A stretch of DNA of 14,143 nt, taken from the NCBI GenBank assembly GCA_017549325.1, contig JAFYVA010000124.1, forward strand, positions 1-14,143, in the 5' to 3' direction. Numbering within the stretch: position 1 is the stretch's first letter; the number at the start of each line of letters is the position of its first letter. Made by a program: the position numbers and the translations under genes. Positions 13,296-14,143 of the stretch are shown here, piece by piece. The stretch comes from Oscillospiraceae bacterium. GTDB taxonomy: Bacteria; Bacillota_A; Clostridia; Oscillospirales; Oscillospiraceae. The notes below the pieces were generated by a model that was not told the origin of the DNA, did not search any database, and was given only the letters and a program-made list of their open reading frames with translations.

Positions 13296-14143
13296 CGCCG
13301 CTGCAGATGCTGCCCCCCGCCCTGCTGGCGTGGTATGACGAGGGACATCGTTCCCTGCCGTGGCGGGACAAGGTTTCCCCCTACCGCACATGGGTCTCGG
13401 AGATCATGCTGCAGCAGACCCGCGTGGCGGCTGTGATCCCCTACTTCACCCGCTTCATGGAGGTTTTTCCCACGGTGGAGTCCCTTGCCGCCGCCGAAGA
13501 GAGCCGGCTAATGGCTCTGTGGCAGGGCTTGGGCTACTATTCCCGCGCCCGCAATCTCCACAAGGCAGCGAAGGAGATCATGCAGCTCCACGGCGGCACT
13601 TTCCCCAACACCTATACCAAGATCCGCACCCTGTCGGGTGTGGGCGAATATACGGCGGGCGCGATCGCCTCCATCGCCTTTGGCGAGGCCGTCCCCGCCG
13701 TGGACGGCAACGTATTGCGGGTAGCCGCACGGCTTAGCGACTGCGACGAGAACATCCTCTCCCCCGCTGTACGCCGCCGCTTTACCGAGCAGATGCAGGC
13801 CGTCATCCCCGCTGACCGTCCCGGAGACTTCAATCAGGCGCTGATGGAATTGGGCGCGATGGTCTGTCTGCCCAACACCGAACCTAAGTGCAGCCAGTGT
13901 CCCTGCCGCAGTTTCTGCCTCGCCCATGCAAACGGTCGTCAAACGGAATTGCCTGTGCGCATCAAGCCTCAGGGCAAGCGCAAAGAGGAGTACACCGTCT
14001 TTATCCTGCGGCAAAACGGCAGCGAGGCCGTCCGCCGCCGCAGCGAAAGCGGCTTGCTGGCGGGCTTGTGGGAATTCCCCAATGTGGCAGGCACCCTGAC
14101 GGAGGCGCAAGTGGCAAAACAGTTGGCGCAGTGGAATCTCACA
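13292..14143 (+). CDS. mutY: A/G-specific adenine glycosylase MutY (3' truncated by window end)
   Basis: The first 284 residues are present and the frame is open to the last base. MutY removes adenine paired with 8-oxoguanine in base excision repair. Signatures are LPWRDKVSPYRTWVSEIMLQQT with the catalytic E37, the helix-hairpin-helix LSGVGEYTAGAI (114-125), PAVDGNVLRV with the active-site D138, and the iron-sulfur ligands C192, C200, C203 and C209. The first cysteine gap is seven residues, one more than in E. coli MutY. A Nudix-like domain that reads 8-oxoguanine starts near residue 230 (LLAGLWEFP). The ATG at 13292 overlaps the stop of the upstream SDR by four bases, so translation is coupled. 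Confidence 0.95.
   Translation, partial: MTPLQMLPPALLAWYDEGHRSLPWRDKVSPYRTWVSEIMLQQTRVAAVIPYFTRFMEVFPTVESLAAAEESRLMALWQGLGYYSRARNLHKAAKEIMQLHGGTFPNTYTKIRTLSGVGEYTAGAIASIAFGEAVPAVDGNVLRVAARLSDCDENILSPAVRRRFTEQMQAVIPADRPGDFNQALMELGAMVCLPNTEPKCSQCPCRSFCLAHANGRQTELPVRIKPQGKRKEEYTVFILRQNGSEAVRRRSESGLLAGLWEFPNVAGTLTEAQVAKQLAQWNLT

Overview
The window looks like chromosomal DNA of a G+C-rich member of the Bacillota, most likely class Clostridia and perhaps an Oscillospirales relative. The pointers are strong GGAGG ribosome binding sites before almost every gene, a CIRCE/HrcA-type groESL operon, NfeD/SPFH, DUF6440-like and YbjQ-like neighbours typical of Firmicutes, and tRNA genes with encoded CCA ends. 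The placement is inferred from gene content and style; no marker fixes the genus.

Layout. 1-300: a leftward tRNA operon (tRNA-Met then tRNA-Glu) with a near-consensus promoter and a hairpin right after each tRNA. 352-1303: a rightward gene joining a NifX/NifB-type metal-cluster domain to a SlyD-like FKBP prolyl isomerase through a His/Cys/Gly-rich linker; it ends at a terminator shared with groEL. 1309-3640: leftward groES-groEL with an extended CIRCE operator and two copies of a modular palindromic element between the genes. 3685-4674: leftward lipid kinase (DagK/YegS family). 4721-4866: a MITE-like element with imperfect terminal inverted repeats. 4875-6051: leftward THUMP-domain rRNA methyltransferase (RlmL/YpsC type).

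6086-9681: a rightward run of eight genes: an XRE regulator fused in frame to NfeD, an unlisted 26-residue membrane microprotein, an SPFH/stomatin protein, a probable terminator, then five small genes (DUF6440-like, YbjQ-like, two zinc ribbons and one coiled-coil protein). This is the most unusual part of the window: a membrane-microdomain pair (NfeD plus SPFH) carrying its own putative DNA-binding head and a string of small metal-binding-type proteins. 9716-10654: a singly transcribed TIM-barrel sugar phosphate isomerase/epimerase with an operator-like inverted repeat around its promoter; its terminator is shared with the convergent operon. 10656-12472: a leftward PAP2 phosphatase then fumarylacetoacetate-hydrolase-family operon. 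12493-14143: a divergent rightward operon of a FabG-like dehydrogenase overlapping mutY, which runs off the window.

No CRISPR array, prophage, transposase gene or complete insertion sequence was seen. Nearly all the sequence is explained by housekeeping and stress genes; the unexplained structure lies in the groES-groEL spacer, the MITE-like element, the tRNA spacers and the NfeD/SPFH locus.
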